64,000 bases of DNA from Sphingomonas quercus (GTDB lineage: Bacteria > Pseudomonadota > Alphaproteobacteria > Sphingomonadales > Sphingomonadaceae): positions 58,718 to 122,717 of the forward strand of contig NZ_JAHKRT010000010.1 of NCBI RefSeq assembly GCF_018863195.1, given 5' to 3'. The stretch's first letter is position 1, and every line of letters begins with the position of its first letter. The translations under genes and the position numbers were made by a program. Shown piece by piece: positions 46,248 through 54,038 of this stretch. Below the pieces are notes generated by a model. It was not told the origin of the DNA. It searched no databases and saw only the letters and a program-made list of their open reading frames with translations.

Positions 46248-47053
46248 TGGCGGTTCCCGAAACGGGGCCAGTGCTGCTCGTCGGCTGCGGCAACATGGCC
46301 GGATCGATGCTGCGTGGCTGGCTCGCTGCCGGTCTTGATCCCGCGCAGGTGACGGCGGTGGAGCCCAATGCCGCGAGCGTGCCGGCCGGCGTCACCCATC
46401 TGTCGATGCTGCCGCCGGACGGCGCATCGCCGGCGATCGTGATGCTCGGCGTGAAGCCGCAGAAGCTGGACGAGGTCGCCCCTGCCCTCGCTCCGCTGCT
46501 GGCGCCGGAGACGATCCTGTTATCGATCCTCGCCGGCACCGAGCTTGGGTCGCTGCGCGCCCGCTTCCCGGCGCCGCGGGCGATCGTGCGCGTCATGCCG
46601 AACATGCCGGCCGCCATCGGCAGGGGCGTCCTCGCCCTCCATGCCGACGGGCTGGAGCCGGCCGGCCGCGAACTGGTGGCGGCGATGATGGGTGCACTCG
46701 GCCTGGTCGAATGGATCGGGGACGAGCGGCTGTTCGATGCGGTGACGGCGCTGTCCGGCTCCGGCCCCGCCTTCCTGTTCCGCTTCATCGATGCGCTGGG
46801 CAAGGCGGGCGCCGCCCTCGGCCTGCCGGCAGATCAGGCGGCCCGCATGGCGCTGGCCACGGTCGGCGGCGCGGCGGCGCTGGCCGAGGCCTCCGATGCG
46901 GATCCCGGCACGCTTGCCGAACGTGTCGCGAGCCCCGGCGGCTCGACGCGCAAGGGGCTGGATGTGCTGGACAGGACGCTCGATACGCTGCTCGAGGACA
47001 CGCTGGTCGCCGCCGAGCGACGCAATGCGGAGTTGGCGGCGGAGACGCGATAG
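46247..47053 (+). CDS. proC: Pyrroline-5-carboxylate reductase
   Basis: Last step of proline synthesis. 268 residues: an N-terminal Rossmann motif LLVGCGNMAGSMLRGWL, VMLGVKPQKLDEV, RVMPNMPAAIGRGV, LSGSGPAFLFRFIDAL, and the C-terminal signature RVASPGGSTRKGLDVL. Start at 46247 directly coupled to the ybjN stop. Confidence 0.97.
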   Translation: MAVPETGPVLLVGCGNMAGSMLRGWLAAGLDPAQVTAVEPNAASVPAGVTHLSMLPPDGASPAIVMLGVKPQKLDEVAPALAPLLAPETILLSILAGTELGSLRARFPAPRAIVRVMPNMPAAIGRGVLALHADGLEPAGRELVAAMMGALGLVEWIGDERLFDAVTALSGSGPAFLFRFIDALGKAGAALGLPADQAARMALATVGGAAALAEASDADPGTLAERVASPGGSTRKGLDVLDRTLDTLLEDTLVAAERRNAELAAETR

Positions 47054-47140
47054 GGTTTGGGCGGGCCGCCCGGCTCCCCCTTCTGCCGAGACGACGAGGC
47101 ATCGTCGCTCGACCCATCAATGTCCCGGAACCGTGCCCAG

Positions 47141-47626
47141 TCAGCCTCGGGCGAGCGCTGCCACCATGTCGCGCTCGCTTTCCGGCACCAGCCCTTCCAG
47201 CACCTGCCAGAAGCCACCGACCGCCTCGCGGCCCGCGGCCTGATAGGCGGCCGAGACCTTTTCGCGCATCTCCTGGAACAGCTCCACCTCCAGCGCGCGG
47301 CCTGCCGGGGTCAGGCGCAGCAGCCGCTGCCGCCGATCCACCAGGCCGGTGCGCGATTCCAGCAGGCCGCGGTCGCTCAGCTCGGTGATCACCCGGCCGA
47401 GCGATTGCTTGGTGATGCCGAGCAGTCGCAGGAGCGCCGAGACGGTGAGATCCGGCTGGCGCGCGATGAAATAGAGTGCGCGGTGATGCGCCCGGCCCAA
47501 CCCCTGATCCGCCAGCCGTTCGTCTATCGAGCGGATCAGGTTGCTATAGCCGAAATAGAGCAGCTCCACGCCCCGTCTGATCTCCGGTTCGCGCAGGAAG
47601 AGAGGAGAAGAAGTCAGGACAGCCAT
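47141..47626 (-). CDS. MarR family transcriptional regulator
   Basis: A 161-residue winged-helix protein: YFIARQPDLTVSALLRLLG, ITKQSLGRVITELSDRGLLE (recognition helix), and RRQRLLRLTPAGRALEVELF (wing). It is divergent from ilvE with 76 bases between the starts, so it may control ilvE or itself. The ligand is unknown. In-frame ATG at 47641 is an alternative start; neither has a clear Shine-Dalgarno. Confidence 0.88.
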   Translation of the reverse strand: MAVLTSSPLFLREPEIRRGVELLYFGYSNLIRSIDERLADQGLGRAHHRALYFIARQPDLTVSALLRLLGITKQSLGRVITELSDRGLLESRTGLVDRRQRLLRLTPAGRALEVELFQEMREKVSAAYQAAGREAVGGFWQVLEGLVPESERDMVAALARG

Positions 47627-47702
47627 GTTGACGCATCTTGGCATCGCCCCTAGTCGTGCGCAACCCGGCGCCGCCATCTTCGGGCGCGGGCAAGGAGCAT
47701 CC

Positions 47703-48800
47703 ATGGCCGCCGATTCCAACCTCAGCTTCGCCTTCGATCCGCATGCCGATCCGGTGCCGGTGAGCGAGCGCGACCAGCTGCTGGCCAACCCCGGGTTCGG
47801 GCGCGTGTTCACCGACCATATGGTCACGATCCGCTATGCGGACGGCCGTGGCTGGCATGATGCGAAGGTGCATCCGCGCGTCCCGCTGCAGATCGATCCG
47901 GCCTGCTCCGTGCTCCATTATGCGCAGGAGATTTTCGAGGGGCTGAAGGCCTATCGCCTCGCCGATGGCGGCGCGGCGCTGTTCCGTCCCGAGGCCAATG
48001 CCCGCCGTTTCCGCGAGTCCGCCGAGCGGCTGGCGATGGCGCAGCTGCCGGAAGAGCTGTTCCTCGAATCCTGCCGCCAGCTGGTCAAGGCCGACCGGGA
48101 CTGGTTCCCCCAGATCGAGGGCGGCTCGCTCTACCTGCGTCCGTTCATGATCGCGAGCGAGGTGTTCCTCGGCGTGAAGCCGTCCTCGGAATATCTCTAC
48201 ATGGTGATCGCATCGGCGGTCGGCGCCTATTTCAAGGGCGGCGCCCCGGCGGTGTCGCTCTGGGTCAGCCAGGACTTCACCCGCGCCGCGCCGGGCGGCA
48301 CCGGCGCTGCCAAGTGCGGCGGCAATTACGCCGCCAGCCTGCTCGCCCAATCCGAAGCGATCCGCAATGGCTGCGACCAGGTGGTGTTTCTCGACGCGGC
48401 CGAGCGCCGCTGGATCGAGGAGCTGGGCGGGATGAACGTGTTCTTCGTGATGGATGACGGCTCGCTGGTGACGCCGCCGCTTTCCGGCACGATCCTGCCC
48501 GGCATCACCCGCGACAGCCTGATTACGCTGGCGCGGGGCATGGGCCTCACCGTGCGCGAGGAGCGCTACGGCATCGATCAGTGGCGCGCCGACGCCGGGA
48601 GCGGCAGGCTGCGCGAGGCGTTCGCTTGCGGCACCGCGGCAGTGGTGACGCCGATCGGCACCGTTCGCGCGCCGGGGGTCGAGTTCACCATCGGCAATGC
48701 CGGCCCGGGCCTCGTCACCGAAAAGCTGCGCAGCGCGCTGGTCGATATCCAGCGCGGCATCGCCCCCGATCCGCATGGCTGGGTCGAACGCCTGTTCTGA
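47703..48800 (+). CDS. ilvE: Branched-chain amino acid aminotransferase
   Basis: Transaminates Leu, Ile and Val using PLP. The 365 residues are the class IV fold in its longer BCAT form. AAKCGGNYAASLLAQ carries the Schiff-base Lys, VHPRVPLQIDPACSVLHYAQ and FEGLKAYR are substrate-site segments, and EELGGMNVFFV and ACGTAAVVTPIG are late motifs. The ATG at 47703 follows AAGGAG at 5 bases. Confidence 0.96.
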   Translation: MAADSNLSFAFDPHADPVPVSERDQLLANPGFGRVFTDHMVTIRYADGRGWHDAKVHPRVPLQIDPACSVLHYAQEIFEGLKAYRLADGGAALFRPEANARRFRESAERLAMAQLPEELFLESCRQLVKADRDWFPQIEGGSLYLRPFMIASEVFLGVKPSSEYLYMVIASAVGAYFKGGAPAVSLWVSQDFTRAAPGGTGAAKCGGNYAASLLAQSEAIRNGCDQVVFLDAAERRWIEELGGMNVFFVMDDGSLVTPPLSGTILPGITRDSLITLARGMGLTVREERYGIDQWRADAGSGRLREAFACGTAAVVTPIGTVRAPGVEFTIGNAGPGLVTEKLRSALVDIQRGIAPDPHGWVERLF

Positions 48801-48848
48801 TCCCTTCCATCGCCGGAAGAGCGGGCTATAAGCCCCTCTCCCGGCTGT

Positions 48849-48923
48849 TGGGGCGTCGCCAAGTGGTAAGGCACCGGTTTTTGGTACCGGCATTCGCAGG
48901 TTCGAATCCTGCCGCCCCAGCCA
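48849..48923 (+). tRNA. tRNA-Gln (anticodon TTG)
   Basis: The acceptor stem TGGGGCG pairs with CGCCCCA, followed by discriminator G and an encoded CCA. The anticodon stem CCGGT/ACCGG encloses the loop TTTTGGT with anticodon TTG. The T arm has GGTTCGAATCC. Confidence 0.97.
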
Positions 48924-49071
48924 GTTAGCTGGCACATCCTGATCTTGCTTGATTCGTTTGCATGGCTGCGGCGCTTTGAGGCGGCACTGTGTCAGGGCGG
49001 TGGAGCAGCATCGGATGACGGGCGGGAGGTCGCAAACGGGACGACCCGTTCGGCTCTGCGGTGATTTATTG

Positions 49072-49097
49072 GGAACGGCTCGCAACAGCCGCCCGTT
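49072..49097 (+). promoter_or_regulatory. Consensus EcfG (general stress response) promoter
   Basis: GGAAC at 49072 is followed after exactly 17 bases by CGTT at 49094. This is the full consensus used by the alphaproteobacterial EcfG sigma factor. The DUF6894 gene begins 27 bases downstream of the -10. Nothing else is seen in the 200 bases after the tRNA. Confidence 0.75.
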
Positions 49098-49124
49098 AAG
49101 GGCCCCTGTTGGGAGAGGCTCACC

Positions 49125-49367
49125 ATGCCCCGGTACAATATTCACACCGTGGAAAGAGGGACCATCCAGACCCCTGAGACCGTGGATTTGCCGGACAGAG
49201 ACGCTGTTCGTGGAATGGCTGTCCAGTTCGCAAGCGAGTTGCTGGGGGCTTGCGGTGGCGACATCTTCGAACACGACCTGGAGATACGGGTGGTGGATGA
49301 CACCGGGCTGATGCTTTTTGCCATTACCGTCGCCGCGATCGAGGCACCCGCCATCCCACGCCGATGA
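49125..49367 (+). CDS. DUF6894-like small protein
   Basis: 80 residues, MPRYNIHTVERG, then PETVDLPDRDAVRGMAVQFA and a C-terminal beta pair (IFEHDLEIRVVDDTGL, LFAITVAA). The pattern fits DUF6894, small proteins widespread in Sphingomonas and rhizobia with no known function. GGGAGAGG lies at good spacing before the ATG. The EcfG promoter suggests induction in stress. Confidence 0.75.
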   Translation: MPRYNIHTVERGTIQTPETVDLPDRDAVRGMAVQFASELLGACGGDIFEHDLEIRVVDDTGLMLFAITVAAIEAPAIPRR

Positions 49368-49466
49368 TTCCCCGTGCTGGGTCGTAGCGGGACAGATTCT
49401 CCTTCCTAACGCAGGTTAGCACCGAATCCGTTGCGCGCCGTGTTCTCCGTATGTTCTGCGTCGCCT

Positions 49467-49922
49467 ATGGGTAGCGGCCGGAAAATCGAGTGCCTTTTCG
49501 ACCTGCACAGCATCCAGTGCGACGCCGCGGTGGTGTGCATGAGCTGCGGCAGGACCGCCGTCTATGATCCGGACTCCCTTGCCGGCTACCTGCGGACCGC
49601 GCGACGGCCCGAGAGGCTGGAGGATATCGGGCAGCACTTCTCGTGTCGGCGCTGCCGGTCCCGGGAAATCGAGGTGAAGCCATTCCCGCGGGCGCACAGG
49701 CCCGAGCCGCTGCCGGTCCCGGACAGGCCGGTTCCCCTCTATGTATTGCCGCCGGGCAGATGCGCCCGCGAGCTTGCCGAGGCCGAGAAGGCGCTCACCG
49801 AGGCGCTGAAGGAGGTCCCCGCCATTATGCCTGTCCTGGTTCGGCAGGCGGACGCCCGTGAGAGGGTGAGGCGGGCGAGATATATGCTGCGGCAAACGCT
49901 TCATCGCGGAGTGGACTATTGA
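49467..49922 (+). CDS. Small zinc-ribbon-like protein, function unknown
   Basis: 151 residues from the ATG at 49467; a TTG at 49431 would add 12. Two CxxC pairs (CMSC at 24-27 and CRRC at 60-63) frame a helix and would bind one zinc. A Pro-rich linker follows, then a charged helix (CARELAEAEKALTEALKEV). It resembles hypothetical proteins I recall from sphingomonad genomes. It could bind nucleic acid, but nothing in context says so. Confidence 0.65.
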   Translation: MGSGRKIECLFDLHSIQCDAAVVCMSCGRTAVYDPDSLAGYLRTARRPERLEDIGQHFSCRRCRSREIEVKPFPRAHRPEPLPVPDRPVPLYVLPPGRCARELAEAEKALTEALKEVPAIMPVLVRQADARERVRRARYMLRQTLHRGVDY

Positions 49923-49967
49923 GCGGCCTGCGGCTCGTCCACGATCGCCCGCATTCGAGCCGCTCAA
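49919..49967. terminator. Long inverted repeat between convergent genes
   Basis: TTGAGCGGC and GCCGCTCAA are perfect 9-base arms 31 bases apart; a second, internal pair GCGGCTC/GAGCCGC offers an alternative fold. It lies between the zinc-ribbon gene and the end of the GH127 gene and may terminate both. There is no T-tract, so the assignment is tentative. Confidence 0.35.
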
Positions 49968-50033
49968 CCAGGCGTTCCCGTCCCCGTTCGAGCACATCTG
50001 CTACTGGCCGCCGGCACCGCGTGGCACCGGATT

Positions 50034-51980
50034 TCAGTGCAATTGCCAATAGGTCGCATAGCGTTGATGTGCGATCCGATGGTAGGGAATGAGGCGCACC
50101 GCCGCCTGCTCGGCCGACATGATCGTAAACTCCAGCGGCTGGTCGCCGGCCCGGATCAGCGCAGGGAGCGCCTCCGTGTCACCGGCGAGACGGGGCGGCG
50201 TGAACGGCCCGTCATTGTAGCTCCCATATCTTCGCTCGTTGACGACGATGTCCGAGCCGGGCGCGAGCCCGTCGCGGCCCAGCGCCCCGGCCAACACCAA
50301 AGGGCCATAGGTGAAGGCGACGATGTCGGGCGCCGTCGGCGCACGCTCGATCGAGACCTCGAGAGCCAGCCGGAGTTCCACCTCGTCCCCGCTCCGCCAC
50401 AGGCTGGCATGCTCGACATAGCTGCCGGGCGTGGTCGATCGCACCACCTCCACCCCGTTGACCAGCACGGTGGCCAGTTTGCTCCAGCGCGGGTGGCGCA
50501 GCTTCAGTGTCAGTTCCACCGGATGCTTCAGCGTCCAGCGCAATGTGGTCGATGACGCTTCGGGAAACGCAGTCGTCTGCGTCAGCACCGCCTCATGCTC
50601 CGCCCAGCGCACGGCCGAGGGAATGAACAGGTTGACATATAACGTCCGGTCGTCGCTGAAATAGATCGAGTCACGATATTTGACGTGATTTTCCATGCCC
50701 GTCCCGGTGCAGCACCAGAAAGAATCCTCGGGCGTGTGGTACAGCTTCATATATCCGGGGCGTGCGCCCTGAAAATAGGTCGCCATGCCGCTGTCCGGAT
50801 CCTGCGACGCGAGAATGCCGTTATAGAGGGTGCGCTCATAATAATCGGCATAGTCCGCGCGCGGATCCTGCATGAACAGAGCGCGGGTGAGCCGAAGCAT
50901 GTTGTGCTGGCAGCAGGTCTCTGATCCTTTCGCCGAAAAGACATGCTTGTCGAATTCCGCGACGGGAAAGAAATGCTCGTTATCGCCATGGCCTCCGGTC
51001 ACGAATGAGCGGGTCTGCGCCACCGTTCTCCAAAAGAAGATCGCGGCGTCGCGAAAGGCGACATCCCCGGTGGCCTCGTAAACCCGCTCAAAGCCGACGA
51101 TCTTGGGTATTTGGGTATTTGCATGAAGACCGTCGAGATGATCGCGGTGCTGCGACAGAGGCTCGAGGATGGCCTTGTGCGAAAAGCGGCGGGCGAGGTC
51201 GCGATAGCTGGTGTTCCCCGTCATGAAATAGAGGTCGGCAAGGACCTCGTTCATGCCGCCATGCTCGGTGTCCAGCATTGCTTCAAACTGTGCGTCGGAC
51301 AAGGGCCTGGTTGCCGCATCAGCCCAGTCGGCAAGCCGGATCAGCACTGCGCGCGATGTATCGCTATCGGCGAGCAGCGCGCCGTCGCGCAGGCCCGCGA
51401 AGATCTTGTGCAATGTATACCACGGAACGCCCGTGATCTTCTCGCCGCGCAGATGCGCCGCCACCAGCGCCCCCCCCTTGGGGAAGGCGCAGACCAGGCC
51501 CGTCCCGGCTGCCTGCTGACAGGCGGCGAGTTCGCCCGCGATATACTCCACGCGCTGCCGGAAACGGACGTCGCCCGTCGAGCGCCAGGCAAGCGAGCAA
51601 GCCGAGAGATAGTGGCCGAGCGTATGGCCGTGGCAATTTATCTCTTCCCAGATGGGATCGGATTCCCATCCTCCATAAACCGGGGCCTTCGGCGGGAGGT
51701 TGGCATTGACCCGGAAATTATGCAGCATGCGATCAGGCTGTAACCTGAGCAGATAGGCCTCGGTCATGCGCTGGGCATGCAGGAACGGGCTCTCATGCAG
51801 ATCGACGTCAGCGAGGTCGAAGGGCCGCAGCGCCGCCCGCGTAGCGCCGGGCGGCGGCACCGGCGCCGCAGCGGCTGGCGCGAGCGGCGCCAACACGCCC
51901 CCCGCCGCGAGCGCGGTGACGCCCGCCGAGGCGAGAAAATCCCTTCGGGAATGGCCGTTACAGCAAGAAACGCCGGTCAA
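50034..51980 (-). CDS. Glycoside hydrolase family 127, putative beta-L-arabinofuranosidase
   Basis: Predicted to release beta-L-arabinofuranose from plant arabinooligosaccharides. The 648 residues begin with a twin-arginine signal (SRRDFLASAGVTALAAGG), so export is folded, through Tat. The catalytic barrel shows the family zinc site: Glu354 and Cys356 in GSETCCQHN, and Cys423/Cys424 in FWCCTGTGMENH. By comparison with the bifidobacterial HypBA1 enzyme, Cys424 is the nucleophile. It is the last gene of a GH95-GH39-GH127 set, separated from GH39 by 369 bases. Confidence 0.92.
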   Translation of the reverse strand: MTGVSCCNGHSRRDFLASAGVTALAAGGVLAPLAPAAAAPVPPPGATRAALRPFDLADVDLHESPFLHAQRMTEAYLLRLQPDRMLHNFRVNANLPPKAPVYGGWESDPIWEEINCHGHTLGHYLSACSLAWRSTGDVRFRQRVEYIAGELAACQQAAGTGLVCAFPKGGALVAAHLRGEKITGVPWYTLHKIFAGLRDGALLADSDTSRAVLIRLADWADAATRPLSDAQFEAMLDTEHGGMNEVLADLYFMTGNTSYRDLARRFSHKAILEPLSQHRDHLDGLHANTQIPKIVGFERVYEATGDVAFRDAAIFFWRTVAQTRSFVTGGHGDNEHFFPVAEFDKHVFSAKGSETCCQHNMLRLTRALFMQDPRADYADYYERTLYNGILASQDPDSGMATYFQGARPGYMKLYHTPEDSFWCCTGTGMENHVKYRDSIYFSDDRTLYVNLFIPSAVRWAEHEAVLTQTTAFPEASSTTLRWTLKHPVELTLKLRHPRWSKLATVLVNGVEVVRSTTPGSYVEHASLWRSGDEVELRLALEVSIERAPTAPDIVAFTYGPLVLAGALGRDGLAPGSDIVVNERRYGSYNDGPFTPPRLAGDTEALPALIRAGDQPLEFTIMSAEQAAVRLIPYHRIAHQRYATYWQLH

Positions 51981-52349
51981 GGCTCCCTCCCTTCATCGCG
52001 GACCCCCGAGGCCCTGCCGCGGGGGTGGTCGGCGCCCGACGAGACGCGGTGCCGCGTGCACCAATGCCGTTGCGGGCCAGGCAGCAGGCGGAGCATGGCA
52101 CCGGGCCAGGCTCCGGTCGGAAAGGCACGGTCCACGTCATCTGACCTCATCACCGGTTTCTATCCGGACGACCGGGCTTGTTCAATAGTCCGAGTATTGC
52201 AGAAGGTCCGATGCCGACCAGCGTCCCCCTGCCGCCCCGGATTCAATCAGCCGTGACGGGCACGACCCTGCATATCGCGCACGTAAAATCGACCGGGGCC
52301 GAGGACCCATCGCTCGGCGTCGGCGGATCATCGCGTGGGTGTTCCGCGA
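51981..52349. other. Intergenic region between GH39 and GH127
   Basis: 369 bases without a supportable gene. It holds a small dyad, CAATA-N7-TATTG at 52183-52199, that could be an operator for GH127, and GC-rich hairpins near 52010. Probably a separate promoter region for the GH127 gene. Confidence 0.4.
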
Positions 52350-54038
52350 TCAGCCCGGAGTCAGCACCAGCAGCGACACGCCTTGACGGGGCAGTCGGAA
52401 GCGCAGCTCCGCCCGGTTCTTCGCGACCTGCACGGTCTGCTGCGGCGCCCCACCCGCGAGCGTGGCAGCCTTGAGCAACGCTGCGCGCTGCTGGTCGTCA
52501 GGCGCGATCGGGGAGCCCATGGCAAGCCAGGCAGTATAGCTGTTCGAATGATCGTGATCCACGCGGTATTGAACCACGGTCGCGCCGCGCCGAAAGGCGG
52601 CGGGCAGTCCGCCCACCTGCAGATGCACGTCCGCATCCGGGCCGGGAAGGTCGTCATCATGATAGTGCCACACTAATATCGCCAGCCGCTTACCGTCGGC
52701 GCTGGCCACGCTGCCGACATCGGGCGTGGCGCGCACGCCATCGGCCATCATGCGCTCGACCGTCAGCTGGTGGTCGGAACGGCTCGTGACCACTCGGCCT
52801 TTCATCATCGCGAACATCTTGAAGACATTCATCACCGGCAGATCGATGCCCGCCGAGGTCAGTTGGCGGAAGCCCGCGAAATAGGGCTGGTCCTCATATT
52901 CGAAGGCCCAGCTGAGCACGCCTTCCAGATTGAGCTGCCGTCGCGCCGCCAGCGCCTGAAGGCGGGGGAATATGGCAGCGGTGTAGCTCGAATACATCGT
53001 GCCGTTGCGATAGGCATTGGCAGGGCCCTGGCACGCGGCGCAACCCTCAGGATCAGACTCGCCGATCACGATCGGCCGCGACTTGAACACAGGGTCGGCG
53101 CCAATCAGCGCAAATTCGTGGTCCGCTGCCTTGAGGTGCTTGTCGATACCCATCCGCACATGGCCGCCAGCGGGGCCGGGTACGAAGCTGGGCTGCCCCT
53201 TGGCGTGGAACGACAGGAAATCGGTCGGCGTCCCTGCCCGCTTAACATGATCGAGGAAGCGGGTCATGAAATCATCGCCCGCACCGGCAATGTCCGGTCC
53301 GCCGACCCGCGCATCCGGCAAGGCGCGGCGCACCCCGCGCACGGCGGCATCGTGGAGGAGGAAGAACTCTTCTGCTGTCCCACCCCAGTAATATTGCGGC
53401 AGATTGGCCTCGTTCCAGGTCTCGAAATACCAGCTGGCGACCTCGGCTCGCCCGTAACGCGCGATGCAATGGCGCACCCACTGGAAGATCAGCTCTTCCC
53501 ATTTGGCATAGCTGGTTGGCGGATAGGCCCAGCCCGTACGCAGATTGCCGCTCCCCGGCCGAAAATCATGCTGATAGGGCTGAGGATGGGTCGAGAGCGC
53601 TTCGGGCATGAACCCCAGTTCGACGTAGGGCTTCACACCCCGCGCGCGATAGGTGTCGAAGATTCGGTCGACGATCGTCCAATCATAGACGGGGCGCCCC
53701 TGCGCGTCCTCGGTATAGACGTTGGTCGAGCCCCATTTCAGCGCCGGGGTGCCGTCGCCCGTCGTCAGCAGGTTATGCGCGCGGAAATAGACCTGGTCAG
53801 GTGCCAGCTGGCCCAATGTCGCAAGCGTCGTGCGGCCATCCTTCATCGTCGCATAATTGGGCTCATCGGCGCCGAAGAAACGCCACACCTGCCTTACCGG
53901 CCCCTCGTCGCGCGACGCATCGACGGTGATCTCGACAGGAAACGGCGCGTCCTGCGCGGATGCGGGTGTCGCCGCGCCGCCTGCCGATGTGGCGAGGAAG
54001 GTCGCCAGCAATAGACGGCCGAGTCTCGTCATCATCAC
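52350..54038 (-). CDS. Glycoside hydrolase family 39-like protein
   Basis: 562 residues with a Sec signal peptide (RLGRLLLATFLATSAGG, cleavage near ASAQ). The (beta/alpha)8 domain has the clan GH-A signatures: acid/base Glu210 in WYFETWNEANLPQYYW and nucleophile Glu327 in IVIGESDPEGC. A beta-sandwich C-terminus follows. GH39 enzymes are beta-xylosidases or related arabinosidases; the exact bond cannot be called. It overlaps the GH95 stop by ATGA, so they are co-translated. Confidence 0.88.
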   Translation of the reverse strand: MMMTRLGRLLLATFLATSAGGAATPASAQDAPFPVEITVDASRDEGPVRQVWRFFGADEPNYATMKDGRTTLATLGQLAPDQVYFRAHNLLTTGDGTPALKWGSTNVYTEDAQGRPVYDWTIVDRIFDTYRARGVKPYVELGFMPEALSTHPQPYQHDFRPGSGNLRTGWAYPPTSYAKWEELIFQWVRHCIARYGRAEVASWYFETWNEANLPQYYWGGTAEEFFLLHDAAVRGVRRALPDARVGGPDIAGAGDDFMTRFLDHVKRAGTPTDFLSFHAKGQPSFVPGPAGGHVRMGIDKHLKAADHEFALIGADPVFKSRPIVIGESDPEGCAACQGPANAYRNGTMYSSYTAAIFPRLQALAARRQLNLEGVLSWAFEYEDQPYFAGFRQLTSAGIDLPVMNVFKMFAMMKGRVVTSRSDHQLTVERMMADGVRATPDVGSVASADGKRLAILVWHYHDDDLPGPDADVHLQVGGLPAAFRRGATVVQYRVDHDHSNSYTAWLAMGSPIAPDDQQRAALLKAATLAGGAPQQTVQVAKNRAELRFRLPRQGVSLLVLTPG

